Shown piece by piece: positions 1 through 5,898 of a stretch of 39,720 nt of DNA (position 1 is its first letter; every line of letters starts with the position of its first letter). A model generated the notes under the pieces. It did not search any database. It was given only the letters and a program-made list of their open reading frames with translations, and was not told the DNA's origin. Source of the DNA: a bacterium. Its GTDB lineage: Bacteria; Patescibacteriota; Minisyncoccia; Phycocordibacterales; JABMNX01. The stretch is taken from assembly GCA_002687905.1 (NCBI GenBank), contig NZBM01000016.1, positions 1-39,720 on the forward strand, given 5' to 3'. Both the position numbers and the translations under genes were made by a program.

Positions 1-184
1 GATGAAGTGCCACGTTGGCAGCATTCCAGTGGAACGCGCCACCTTTCTGATGCTCCTCGACTGACCAGCCGTCGGGGATGTGCGGATTGGCATCGCAGTT
101 GATGGTGACCTCAACCGGCGTAAAGTCGGCCAACTCGAGCGCGACGCCCAACTGATTCATTTGTCCAACCGAATAAGTAGACAT
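1..184 (-). CDS. N-terminal part of a CPR small-protein family (partial, runs off the left edge)
   Basis: An open frame runs from an ATG at 184 to the window edge (61 codons). An AAAGGAG ribosome-binding site stands just upstream. The product begins MSTYSVGQMNQLGVALE and later reads INCDANPHIPDGW and EEHQKGGAFHWN. I recall proteins with an N-terminal NQLxxALExAGFTxxDVT stretch followed by NCDAxPFVPDGWxVExHxKGG as common small proteins of unknown function in CPR genomes. Compared with that memory, this copy seems to lack a stretch between the two blocks. Codon use is GC-richer than in the core genes of this window. Function unknown. Confidence 0.75.
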   Translation of the reverse strand, partial: MSTYSVGQMNQLGVALELADFTPVEVTINCDANPHIPDGWSVEEHQKGGAFHWNAANVALH

Positions 185-254
185 CGTTCACTCCTTTCTG
201 ACACACGGTGCCACTTTGTTTTACCATTGGGCAAAACCGGGACATTCCGAGTTT

Positions 255-299
255 GCTGTAGCAGAAAAAGTCCAAAATTTAGACATTTTCTGCTACGGC
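255..299. promoter_or_regulatory. Long inverted repeat in the leader of the 1-184 gene
   Basis: GTAGCAGAAAAAGTC at 258-272 is followed after a 9-nt loop by GACATTTTCTGCTAC at 282-296, and pairing continues outward with GC/GC. It lies between a TTGACA hexamer reading leftwards (357-362, minus strand) and the ATG at 184, so it could be a leader hairpin. No U-run follows on the minus strand, which argues against a simple terminator. Confidence 0.5.
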
Positions 300-379
300 A
301 GACGCAAGTTTTACAAGGTGCTAACTTGGCTAAGGTCTATCACAATACATCAACTCTGTCAAGTGTGCGCGGGTAGATC

Positions 380-690
380 TTATGCCCCAACATCAATGCG
401 GTCATTTTCGCCTGGTCGAAACATTTTTAAGCTAACACCATAATAAGTGCCGTTCTTATCGCTCAAATAGCCTTCGTGGAATCTGTCACTACTGTAAAGG
501 CAAACTTTCGGCTTTCCCCATTTTTCGTAAAAGTCTTTGTCATGTTTCTCTATATCGAATAGCGGCAGTCTTCCCGTCTTAATTCAAAAGAAGTTTCGTT
601 ATGTGGACATAACGCGTCAAAGTTGGAACCGCCTATCAGATTGGGTTTTAGAGAGCTCAGAGGCGATTTCTGGGCTTAACTCCTTAAAAA
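380..690 (-). pseudogene. Gene remnant, frameshifted and without a start
   Basis: Read leftwards, one frame gives SLKPNLIGGSNFDALCPHNE and then TSFELRRED. A neighbouring frame continues LPLFDIEKHDKDFYEKWGKP, then KVCLYSSDRFHEGYLSDKNG, and ends VGA-stop at 380. The second frame looks like real protein, with balanced composition and many aromatic residues, but is cut off by a stop just upstream (near 592-596). No usable ATG precedes either part. One frameshift near 570-590 would join them. I do not recognise the family. The 5' part overlaps repeat block A and may not be coding. Confidence 0.4.
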
Positions 691-693
691 CAC
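643..693. repeat. Repeat block A, copy 1
   Basis: Matches 2390-2440 without gaps, 40 of 51 positions by my count. It ends in TTAAAAACAC (684-693). The matching block B, which in the other copy follows directly, begins only at 1141. Confidence 0.7.
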
Positions 694-812
694 TAAATTC
701 TTAGCTATTTGTAATACACATAACAATAGTAGAACTTTAGAGTGCCGCAACCTATAAAGAGGTTAGCTGGTTAAATTATTAGAGTTCACTCTAACTGTAT
801 GAGGGCTTAGTC

Positions 813-1103
813 ATGCAAAGAAGCTTACCTTACGTTAAAGTTTTAACTACAGAGGATGGGAGGGTGTGGGAGTTAGTTGTAGAAAAAGACCCATTAGCAA
901 CTAGCCAGTATATGAGGCGGGTTGCCAAATTACTGCTTCCGTATGTAGGGTGTCAGGTGTTTACAGGCGCGATAGAAATGAAGCTTGAATCTGTCATTCT
1001 CTCACCCCCATCCATATATCTTACTTATAAAAATAGTATAGATATTGTTCCTCTAGGCCTTTACCACAACATCTATGTTCTCAAGTCTCAGGGTAGTAAA
1101 TAA
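813..1103 (+). CDS. Hypothetical protein, 96 aa, inside a 447-bp insertion
   Basis: Starts MQRSLPYVKVLTTEDGRVWE. The ATG at 813 follows a GAGGG element at about the right spacing. The product is soluble-looking, with alternating hydrophobic strands and no signal peptide; I do not recognise it. A hairpin (CTCAGGG / CCCTGAG) overlaps the TAA stop and is followed by a T-rich stretch, so the gene seems to carry its own terminator. It lies inside 694-1140, a segment that interrupts a repeat present uninterrupted at 2390-2497. It may therefore be a gene brought in by the insertion. Confidence 0.55.
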   Translation: MQRSLPYVKVLTTEDGRVWELVVEKDPLATSQYMRRVAKLLLPYVGCQVFTGAIEMKLESVILSPPSIYLTYKNSIDIVPLGLYHNIYVLKSQGSK

Positions 1104-1125
1104 CCCCTGAGGCTTTTCCTTTTAA
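1085..1125 (+). terminator. Hairpin terminator after the 96-aa gene
   Basis: CTCAGGG at 1087-1093 pairs with CCCTGAG at 1105-1111. The sequence GCTTTTCCTTTT follows. The stop codon (1101-1103) lies in the loop side of the hairpin. Confidence 0.55.
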
Positions 1126-1140
1126 AATGGGCTAAATGAA

Positions 1141-1207
1141 TTAAAAAGACCAAGCATTAGCTTGGTTTGAGGTGTTAGTGGTATCACACAGTGGTAGTGG
1201 AACTGTA
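1141..1207. repeat. Repeat block B, copy 1
   Basis: Aligns without gaps to 2431-2497, 52 of 67 positions by my count. The best-conserved parts are CTTGGTTTGAGGTG, TATCACACA and AACTGTA. It begins TTAAAAAGAC, a near copy of the end of block A at 684-693. Confidence 0.7.
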
Positions 1208-1262
1208 ATGTTTTAATTACAAAGTAACGTAATTGATAGTTTATAGAGTGTGATACACTGGA
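1176..1262 (+). promoter_or_regulatory. Possible structured RNA leader upstream of the lipoprotein-like gene
   Basis: TATCACAC near 1182-1189 pairs with GTGTGATA near 1247-1254, and the pairing extends outward as AGTG/CACT with one bulge. Inside lies a perfect hairpin, TGTAAT-GTTTTA-ATTACA. The element ends about 75 nt before the ATG at 1336. It could be a leader structure or an operator; I recognise no known class. Confidence 0.35.
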
Positions 1263-1335
1263 AAGTATGCTTAGATTTGAATCGTCTCAATAGCCAGCTA
1301 GTAATATAGTTGAAACGGAGGATGAAAAGAGAGAG

Positions 1336-2094
1336 ATGGGGCCATTTCGATTTGAAGACTCTGGAGAACTATCTCCAGTAGACAGTGCAGCTTTATATGA
1401 GGAAGAAGCATTACACGGCGAAATATCAAAAAAAGGAGGTGCAATACAAAAATTAGGAAGACTGAAGGGATTGGCTGCTGCTTTCTCTCTTGCCACTCTC
1501 GCGGCCTGTTCAGAAGACGATAATTCTGGAAAAGCAGCTGAACAAATAGCCATTCCACAAATTGAGATTGCAGAAGACTCCCCTAACGAAGACAAATTTC
1601 TGGGACATTTGTTTAACTACGGAGAACGTATGAAGGTGAAGCTCCAAAAATTAGATGAATTACGTAAAGGTGATGGTGTAACAGAGGAAAAAAGGCTTGC
1701 TGCAAGCAGACTTTTTTCCCGCACATTAACTTTTTCTATTCCAGCCTCTGTTGACCATGAGTTCACTACTTTTGTAGCAAAGGAAATGTCAGGATTAGAA
1801 TATTCTTCACGAGCAGATTTTAATGTCACAGTAACAGCAGAAAACTTTAGAGCGGAGGCGGTAGATTTGAAAAAGGTTTTCTATACTTTCAGTGGCCTAG
1901 ATGCTTTTGTTGATACTCATTTTGGAGACAAAGACGGTCAAGTAGAGGATGATCCAGATGAGGTTTTAATGAAGGATAGACTCCTTATCGAAAACCCTGC
2001 AATGCACGCTCTGTATAAGAGATTGGACATCGCATTATCAATTACTGGTGATTTTGTTAAGGCTTTCGACGCAATCAACCCTAAAGAAAAGTGA
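1336..2094 (+). CDS. Putative lipoprotein, 252 aa, unknown function
   Basis: Residues 39-57 form a basic then hydrophobic stretch (KLGRLKGLAAAFSLATLAAC) ending in a lipobox-like LAAC with Cys at about residue 58. An acidic, low-complexity linker (SEDDNSGKAAEQ) follows. This is the pattern of a lipoprotein, but the N-terminal extension of about 37 residues before it is unusually long. An excellent Shine-Dalgarno (AAAAGGAGG, about 1430-1438) lies inside the frame just ahead of that stretch, where only a non-standard in-frame ATA would serve as start. The rest is a helical, acidic domain I do not recognise. The gene precedes the 88-aa gene by 27 nt and probably shares its transcript. Confidence 0.6.
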   Translation: MGPFRFEDSGELSPVDSAALYEEEALHGEISKKGGAIQKLGRLKGLAAAFSLATLAACSEDDNSGKAAEQIAIPQIEIAEDSPNEDKFLGHLFNYGERMKVKLQKLDELRKGDGVTEEKRLAASRLFSRTLTFSIPASVDHEFTTFVAKEMSGLEYSSRADFNVTVTAENFRAEAVDLKKVFYTFSGLDAFVDTHFGDKDGQVEDDPDEVLMKDRLLIENPAMHALYKRLDIALSITGDFVKAFDAINPKEK

Positions 2095-2121
2095 TAAGTA
2101 TAGAATTTCGAATAACTTCAT

Positions 2122-2388
2122 ATGACTAATACACTTCTAGAAAATTTATCCCACGCGCTAAAAGAGTCCTCACTGTCACCAGAGGAGCAGGAAGTATTTA
2201 TTGATAAGTTTCGCTTCTTGCCGTCTGATGCACTTAAAATTATTGTAGAAGAAATACAAGAAGACTCCTCTTCCGCAAAATTGCTTTACGATAACTATCA
2301 ACAAAAAAGGAGTGCTCTAAAGGGTAGGGATAGTGAAAGTTGGAATGACATTATCTCTGCCGAAATCGAGGAATTAGAAAAGGTTTAG
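2122..2388 (+). CDS. Hypothetical helical protein, 88 aa
   Basis: Starts MTNTLLENLSHALKESSLSP. Rich in Glu, Leu, Ser and Lys and probably all helical, with no membrane segment or signal peptide. It follows the lipoprotein-like gene by 27 nt in the same direction, so the two are likely co-transcribed. No clear ribosome-binding site stands before the ATG. Repeat block A begins two bases after its stop. Family not recognised. Confidence 0.5.
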   Translation: MTNTLLENLSHALKESSLSPEEQEVFIDKFRFLPSDALKIIVEEIQEDSSSAKLLYDNYQQKRSALKGRDSESWNDIISAEIEELEKV

Positions 2389-2389
2389 T

Positions 2390-2497
2390 GGGTTTTGGAA
2401 GCCTCTGAGGCGATTTCTGAGCTTAGAGTATTAAAAACACCCAGCGGGTGCTTGGTTTGAGGTGAATTTCCTATCACACAACGGTAGTTGAACTGTA
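2390..2497. repeat. Uninterrupted A+B repeat, copy 2
   Basis: Blocks A (2390-2440) and B (2431-2497) are contiguous here and share the junction TTAAAAACAC. In copy 1 they are separated by 447 bp. The element contains GCCTCTGAGGC and CACCC-AGC-GGGTG hairpins. With copy 1 it brackets the genes at 1336-2388 as direct repeats. Confidence 0.7.
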
Positions 2498-2510
2498 TAG
2501 AAAGATCAAA

Positions 2511-2550
2511 GGGCTCCCATAACAACTACAAATAGCTGTCGTGGGAACCC
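2511..2550 (-). terminator. Probable terminator of the two-TM protein gene
   Basis: GGGCTCCCA and TGGGAACCC form a stem around a 22-nt loop. Read on the minus strand it is followed by CTTTGATCTTT. It sits 34 nt beyond the stop of the minus-strand gene at 2584. Confidence 0.45.
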
Positions 2551-2583
2551 TTCACAGCATCCCTTAGTGACCGAGGTTGAACG

Positions 2584-2805
2584 TTATCGCTCCTTTTGCA
2601 TTTCCTGAATTACGACGATCGAAAAGTGGAGGCCCATAAAATAGAGGGCAGAAAGTCCGCATGCCACCGCGAATCCTGATCCGATTCCAATCCAACCCGC
2701 CTCTGTAGATGTAGAAGATGCTGTGACAATAATTATAGTCAGCACTGCACACAAAGCGGTGAAAGTCCAGAACATGCGATCGCAAAACTCAGATGTAGTT
2801 TTCAT
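2584..2805 (-). CDS. Small two-TM membrane protein, 73 aa
   Basis: Starts MKTTSEFCDRMFWTF. Two hydrophobic stretches (about residues 11-31 and 37-62) suggest an inner-membrane hairpin, followed by a short charged tail. A GGGGGAT stretch lies 6-12 nt before the ATG and can serve as ribosome-binding site. No homology recognised. Another minus-strand frame covers the same bases but gives a less protein-like product. It is a single gene with its own hairpin downstream. Confidence 0.5.
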   Translation of the reverse strand: MKTTSEFCDRMFWTFTALCAVLTIIIVTASSTSTEAGWIGIGSGFAVACGLSALYFMGLHFSIVVIQEMQKER

Positions 2806-2908
2806 TGGGTATCCCCCAAACTGTGCATACCTCTAAGGCACGCTGGTTATAAAAAACAGAATAAAGCTAATGGAATACTACCATGTAGAAACTAACTTGT
2901 CAAGTCTG

Positions 2909-2982
2909 TGGACCCTACTGGACTCGAACCAGCGACCTCCTGATTGCAAAACAGGTGCTCTAGCCAACTGAGCTAAGGGCCC
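2909..2982 (-). tRNA. tRNA-Ala(TGC)
   Basis: Cloverleaf on the minus strand: acceptor GGGCCCT/AGGGTCC with one G-U pair, D arm TAGCTCAGTTGGCTAGAGC, anticodon loop carrying TGC, T arm CTGGTTCGAGTCCAG. No CCA is encoded. Confidence 0.93.
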
Positions 2983-3008
2983 TTATGTATAGGCAGAAAA
3001 ATTATACC

Positions 3009-3974
3009 CTACTTTTGTGTACGGGCAAGAGTAATTAGGTGATCCAAAAACTCGGGGAAGCTGCACCCTGCTGCAACTAGAGATTTAGGAACTAATGACT
3101 CACTTGTAAGACCCGGGAGTGTGTTCGTCTCTAGATAGTAAATCCCTCTTGGAGAGATAATAAAGTCAGACCGAGAATAATGCCTACAGCCGAGAGCTTC
3201 ATGAATCAGCTTTGCCATACCCTGTATTTCTTCTTTTTCCTTATCTGTGAAATTTCCGGGACAGATCTCTTGTGTAATACCAGTGTACTTCGCCTCATAG
3301 TCAAAGAAATCCTTTTCTTTTGGCGGAATTATCTCTATCGGAAGCATTGAGTAGTTCTTTTCTCCTCTGTAATTCTCAAGCACCCCACACGTTGCTTCCC
3401 TTCCGCTTATATATTCCTCAATTAATACTTTGGATGAATGTTCAAGAGACTTGTGTACTCCATCCACAAGATCGGCATGGGTTCTAGAAATAATAACTCC
3501 TACAGACGAACCTCTATCAAGAGGTTTTATTACACAAGGCTGTGGGAATGTTCTAAAGATTTCAGAAAGCTCTTTCACTAGGTTATCGTTCATCTCAACC
3601 ACTATGTGCTGAGCGGTTTTCATCCCAATTCCCTTCGCATACTCCTTCGCTTTAACTTTATTCATAGCAAAAGCCGAAGCGAGTGCTCCAGAGCCAGTGT
3701 ATGGAACGCGGAGCTGATCAAGAAGTTTTTGAAGTGTGCCATCCTCTCCATATTCCCCATGAAGAGCAACAAACACAGCGTCTATACCAGAGAGCGCATC
3801 AACCGGCTTAACAGGAGTGCCACGCCTGTGCCAAATACCTTTTTTATCTATCAAAATATCATGTCCGGAATATTTTTCCGGCAAATGTTTTAAAACACTC
3901 GCTCCAGTATCTAAAGAAACGTCGTACTCACTTGATGGTCCTCCGCGTAATACTCCAACATTAATACTAGCCAT
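3009..3974 (-). CDS. ddl: D-alanine--D-alanine ligase
   Basis: Joins two D-alanines with ATP for peptidoglycan precursors in the cytoplasm. The 321-aa product is near the usual length (300-360). It opens with VGVLRGGPSSEYDVSLDTG, the N-terminal Ddl pattern (GGxSxEhxVS), and has ALHGEYGEDGTLQ, GSGALASAFAMNK and the ATP-grasp stretch CVIKPLDRGSSVGV. Near the C-terminus come YSRSDF and ETNTLPGLT, which hold the metal-binding acidic residues and the substrate loop. It stands alone after tRNA-Ala, not beside mur or fts genes. Identification is firm. Confidence 0.95.
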   Translation of the reverse strand: MASINVGVLRGGPSSEYDVSLDTGASVLKHLPEKYSGHDILIDKKGIWHRRGTPVKPVDALSGIDAVFVALHGEYGEDGTLQKLLDQLRVPYTGSGALASAFAMNKVKAKEYAKGIGMKTAQHIVVEMNDNLVKELSEIFRTFPQPCVIKPLDRGSSVGVIISRTHADLVDGVHKSLEHSSKVLIEEYISGREATCGVLENYRGEKNYSMLPIEIIPPKEKDFFDYEAKYTGITQEICPGNFTDKEKEEIQGMAKLIHEALGCRHYSRSDFIISPRGIYYLETNTLPGLTSESLVPKSLVAAGCSFPEFLDHLITLARTQK

Positions 3975-4002
3975 TTGGAAATTATATCAGAGTTAAAAAT
4001 GT

Positions 4003-4042
4003 GAAGCCCCCAAATGGCTGTCACCGATTCGGGGGCTTTTAT
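4003..4042. terminator. Bidirectional hairpin terminator between ddl and the 59-aa gene
   Basis: AAGCCCCC and GGGGGCTT pair around a loop of about 20 nt. TTTTA follows on the plus strand, and a T-containing stretch follows on the minus strand. The likely user is the minus-strand gene ending at 4067. Confidence 0.6.
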
Positions 4043-4066
4043 CACGGGCCCCCACTTAGTGGCGAC

Positions 4067-4246
4067 CTACTTCTTCGGGGATTCTTTCTTCTTGACGCTT
4101 CTCCTTTCTCTACATTTAACTCGTGCCTCGGCAGTCATTTTGATGTACGGACTACACTCTCCATACAAAGTTACGTTTATCGATGACGGATCCTGCGCCA
4201 GAAGTGCAATCAGCACAAGCTCAGCCAGTTTAGGCAAGTTGTCCAA
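4067..4246 (-). CDS. Small hypothetical protein, 59 aa, TTG start
   Basis: Read leftwards from a TTG at 4246, preceded by a strong GGGGAGG Shine-Dalgarno. The frame gives (M)DNLPKLAELVLIALLAQDP, then SSINVTLYGECSPYIKM, and ends in a basic tail, SVKKKESPKK. The first half looks like an amphipathic helix. A textbook promoter lies upstream (TTGACC, 17 bp, TATTAT) and a terminator downstream, so this is a complete single-gene unit between ddl and uvrC. The plus-strand frames over the same bases lack such signals. Function unknown. Confidence 0.65.
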   Translation of the reverse strand: MDNLPKLAELVLIALLAQDPSSINVTLYGECSPYIKMTAEARVKCRERRSVKKKESPKK

Positions 4247-4283
4247 AGTTTTCCTCCCCTCTTTAGAACATTGACCAGAGAGG

Positions 4284-4312
4284 ATAATACCTCAGTTTAT
4301 ATATTCGGTCAA
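4284..4312 (-). promoter_or_regulatory. Sigma70-type promoter of the 59-aa gene
   Basis: On the minus strand, -35 TTGACC (4312-4307), a 17-bp spacer, and -10 TATTAT (4289-4284). It overlaps the last codons of uvrC. Confidence 0.7.
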
Positions 4313-5532
4313 ATTTTTCTTCTTAAATTTCTGTGGTAAGAGATTGCAAATCTATGCGCCTCACTGTTTGAAAGAAGAATCTCGTTTTCATATTTACCGC
4401 TAAAAACTCTGTCTCCTATAATTTTCTTTGCTCTATGCTTCTCATCCTTTGTAACTCCTACCACCGGAATCATATAACCAAGACCCTCCAGCGTCTTTTT
4501 AGCCACGTTTACTTGAGCCTTTCCACCGTCAACCACAATTAGCCTTGGCATAGACCACTCACTGTGTCCGAGCCGCCTCAACAAAACCTCTTTTAGTGCC
4601 ACTACGTCGTTATTTGCATCTTCTTTTATCTTAAATTTCCTATAGTCGCTTTTCTTTGCCTCCCCTCCTTCTACAACAGTCATCACACCTACTGTTTCTT
4701 TTCCAGAGGTATGAGCAACATCATAGGCTTCAATTCTAAATGTAGTATTTGCAACAGGGATTCTAAATTCATCTTTTATTAATGAGACATCTTGAATATG
4801 GGTCAACGCAAATATTTGTCTTTTTATCTTATCCGCCTTCTCAAACTCCTCATTCTTGGCATATTTCTTCATCTCTGATTCAAGTCTTTTTATAAGTCTT
4901 CCTTTCTTTCCCTCAAGAAATAAAGCAAGATTTCGTATAGTCCTCTGATACTCTTTCTTATTTAACTCATCTGGATATACTCCAATCTGTTGATTAAATA
5001 CCAAATGCTTTTTTTGCCTCTCTGGCATCTTGGTACCTATGGGATACTTGGTATCAAAATATGGAAATAGTTTGCGAATTATTTTCATCGCAGCTTTAAA
5101 CTGAAGCCCATGCGGATATGGTCCGAACAGATACTTAGCTTTAATTTCATGCAATTTTTTCTCTAAATCATTCCCACGCACAAATAAAACTCGTGGAAAC
5201 TCTTCTGCTGTAATTACAACGTAGTTAAAACTCTTATCATCTTTTAGATGAGTATTCCCTTCTGGCTGGTATTTCTTAACTAAATTAGCCTCAAGGATGA
5301 ATGCTTCAAGCACGGAGTCTGTTTTTATAAAATCTATATCTTTAGCATCATCTATTACTTTCACGAGCTGTTGTCCTCTCGTTCGTAAAAGATCATTTGA
5401 AAAATAACTCTTAACCCTGCCGCGAAGTGAAGTAGCCTTTCCGATGTATAAAATCTTTCTCCGTGAACCGCGAAAAAAGTACACACCTGGCGTGTCTGGC
5501 AATTTCTTACTTTTTAAATCCTCTTTATTCAT
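4309..5532 (-). CDS. uvrC: UvrABC excinuclease subunit C, short and cysteine-free
   Basis: Makes the two incisions of nucleotide excision repair with UvrA and UvrB. The GIY-YIG nuclease comes first (GVYFF, then ILYIGKATSLRGRVKSYF), then a UVR motif (LESEMKKYAKNEEFEKADKI), then the RNase H-like nuclease (EAYDVAHTSG, LIVVDGGKAQVN, HRFAISYHRN). It ends right after that domain, so the helix-hairpin-helix tail of the usual ~600-aa protein is absent. The product has no cysteine at all; the four-Cys cluster of many UvrCs is replaced around residues 160-185. A longer frame starts at TTG 5568, but that start lies inside a terminator hairpin. I prefer ATG 5532 (or 5544). Confidence 0.93.
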   Translation of the reverse strand: MNKEDLKSKKLPDTPGVYFFRGSRRKILYIGKATSLRGRVKSYFSNDLLRTRGQQLVKVIDDAKDIDFIKTDSVLEAFILEANLVKKYQPEGNTHLKDDKSFNYVVITAEEFPRVLFVRGNDLEKKLHEIKAKYLFGPYPHGLQFKAAMKIIRKLFPYFDTKYPIGTKMPERQKKHLVFNQQIGVYPDELNKKEYQRTIRNLALFLEGKKGRLIKRLESEMKKYAKNEEFEKADKIKRQIFALTHIQDVSLIKDEFRIPVANTTFRIEAYDVAHTSGKETVGVMTVVEGGEAKKSDYRKFKIKEDANNDVVALKEVLLRRLGHSEWSMPRLIVVDGGKAQVNVAKKTLEGLGYMIPVVGVTKDEKHRAKKIIGDRVFSGKYENEILLSNSEAHRFAISYHRNLRRKI

Positions 5533-5550
5533 CCTCGCAAGCATAATTCG

Positions 5551-5582
5551 AAAGGGCGCCCGACTCAATGCCGTGCGCCCTT
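5551..5582 (-). terminator. Hairpin terminator after the 70-aa membrane protein gene
   Basis: AAGGGCGC and GCGCCCTT pair around a ~15-nt loop. On the minus strand a TTTCGAATT tail follows. It separates the 5601-5813 gene from uvrC. Confidence 0.65.
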
Positions 5583-5600
5583 GTGATCATGTCCCCCCTA

Positions 5601-5813
5601 TCAGTTACTCCAGTCGGAGCTGGCGTACCAAAGCGCGGCTGCGCCGCCTACTGCGATGACAAATCCTTGCCAGTCGCCGCCCGTGCCGAATGCGTAAAGG
5701 AGGCCTGCGAATACAGCAATGATGCCGATTATCGCTGCCATTTGCCGTTTTGTGGATCCAGTTTTGTATGACCAACCCCTAGTGCTTGATCCACCGCTCA
5801 TTTTTCTAGCCAT
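5601..5813 (-). CDS. Small two-TM membrane protein, 70 aa
   Basis: A basic, Gly/Ser-rich N-terminus (MARKMSGGSSTRGWSYKTGS) is followed by two hydrophobic helices (about residues 24-43 and 48-64) and a short DWSN end. The ATG has a GGAGGC ribosome-binding site 6 nt away. A consensus promoter lies upstream and a hairpin terminator downstream, so it is a single-gene unit between uvrA and uvrC. Its GC-rich codons differ from both neighbours. Family not recognised. Confidence 0.7.
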   Translation of the reverse strand: MARKMSGGSSTRGWSYKTGSTKRQMAAIIGIIAVFAGLLYAFGTGGDWQGFVIAVGGAAALWYASSDWSN

Positions 5814-5863
5814 GTCCTGCCTCCGCTTTAGCCAAACCCAACCGGTCAGCTTTCATCTGAGGT

Positions 5864-5893
5864 TATCTAAGCATATTTTGACACTTTTGTCAA
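5864..5893 (-). promoter_or_regulatory. Promoter with a palindromic -35 region
   Basis: On the minus strand, -35 TTGACA (5893-5888), 17 bp, -10 TTAGAT (or TAGATA one base on). The -35 box is half of a perfect palindrome, TTGACAAAAGTGTCAA, which could be a repressor site for the 70-aa gene. Confidence 0.6.
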
Positions 5894-5898
5894 GCGCC

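Noticed and set aside
80-443. Plus-strand frames of 98 and 75 aa in the left region
   Set aside because: They run antisense to the better-supported 1-184 gene and the remnant, have no ribosome-binding site, and their composition is not protein-like.
5533-5568. UvrC start at TTG 5568
   Set aside because: That start lies inside the terminator hairpin of the preceding gene and adds residues not typical of UvrC.
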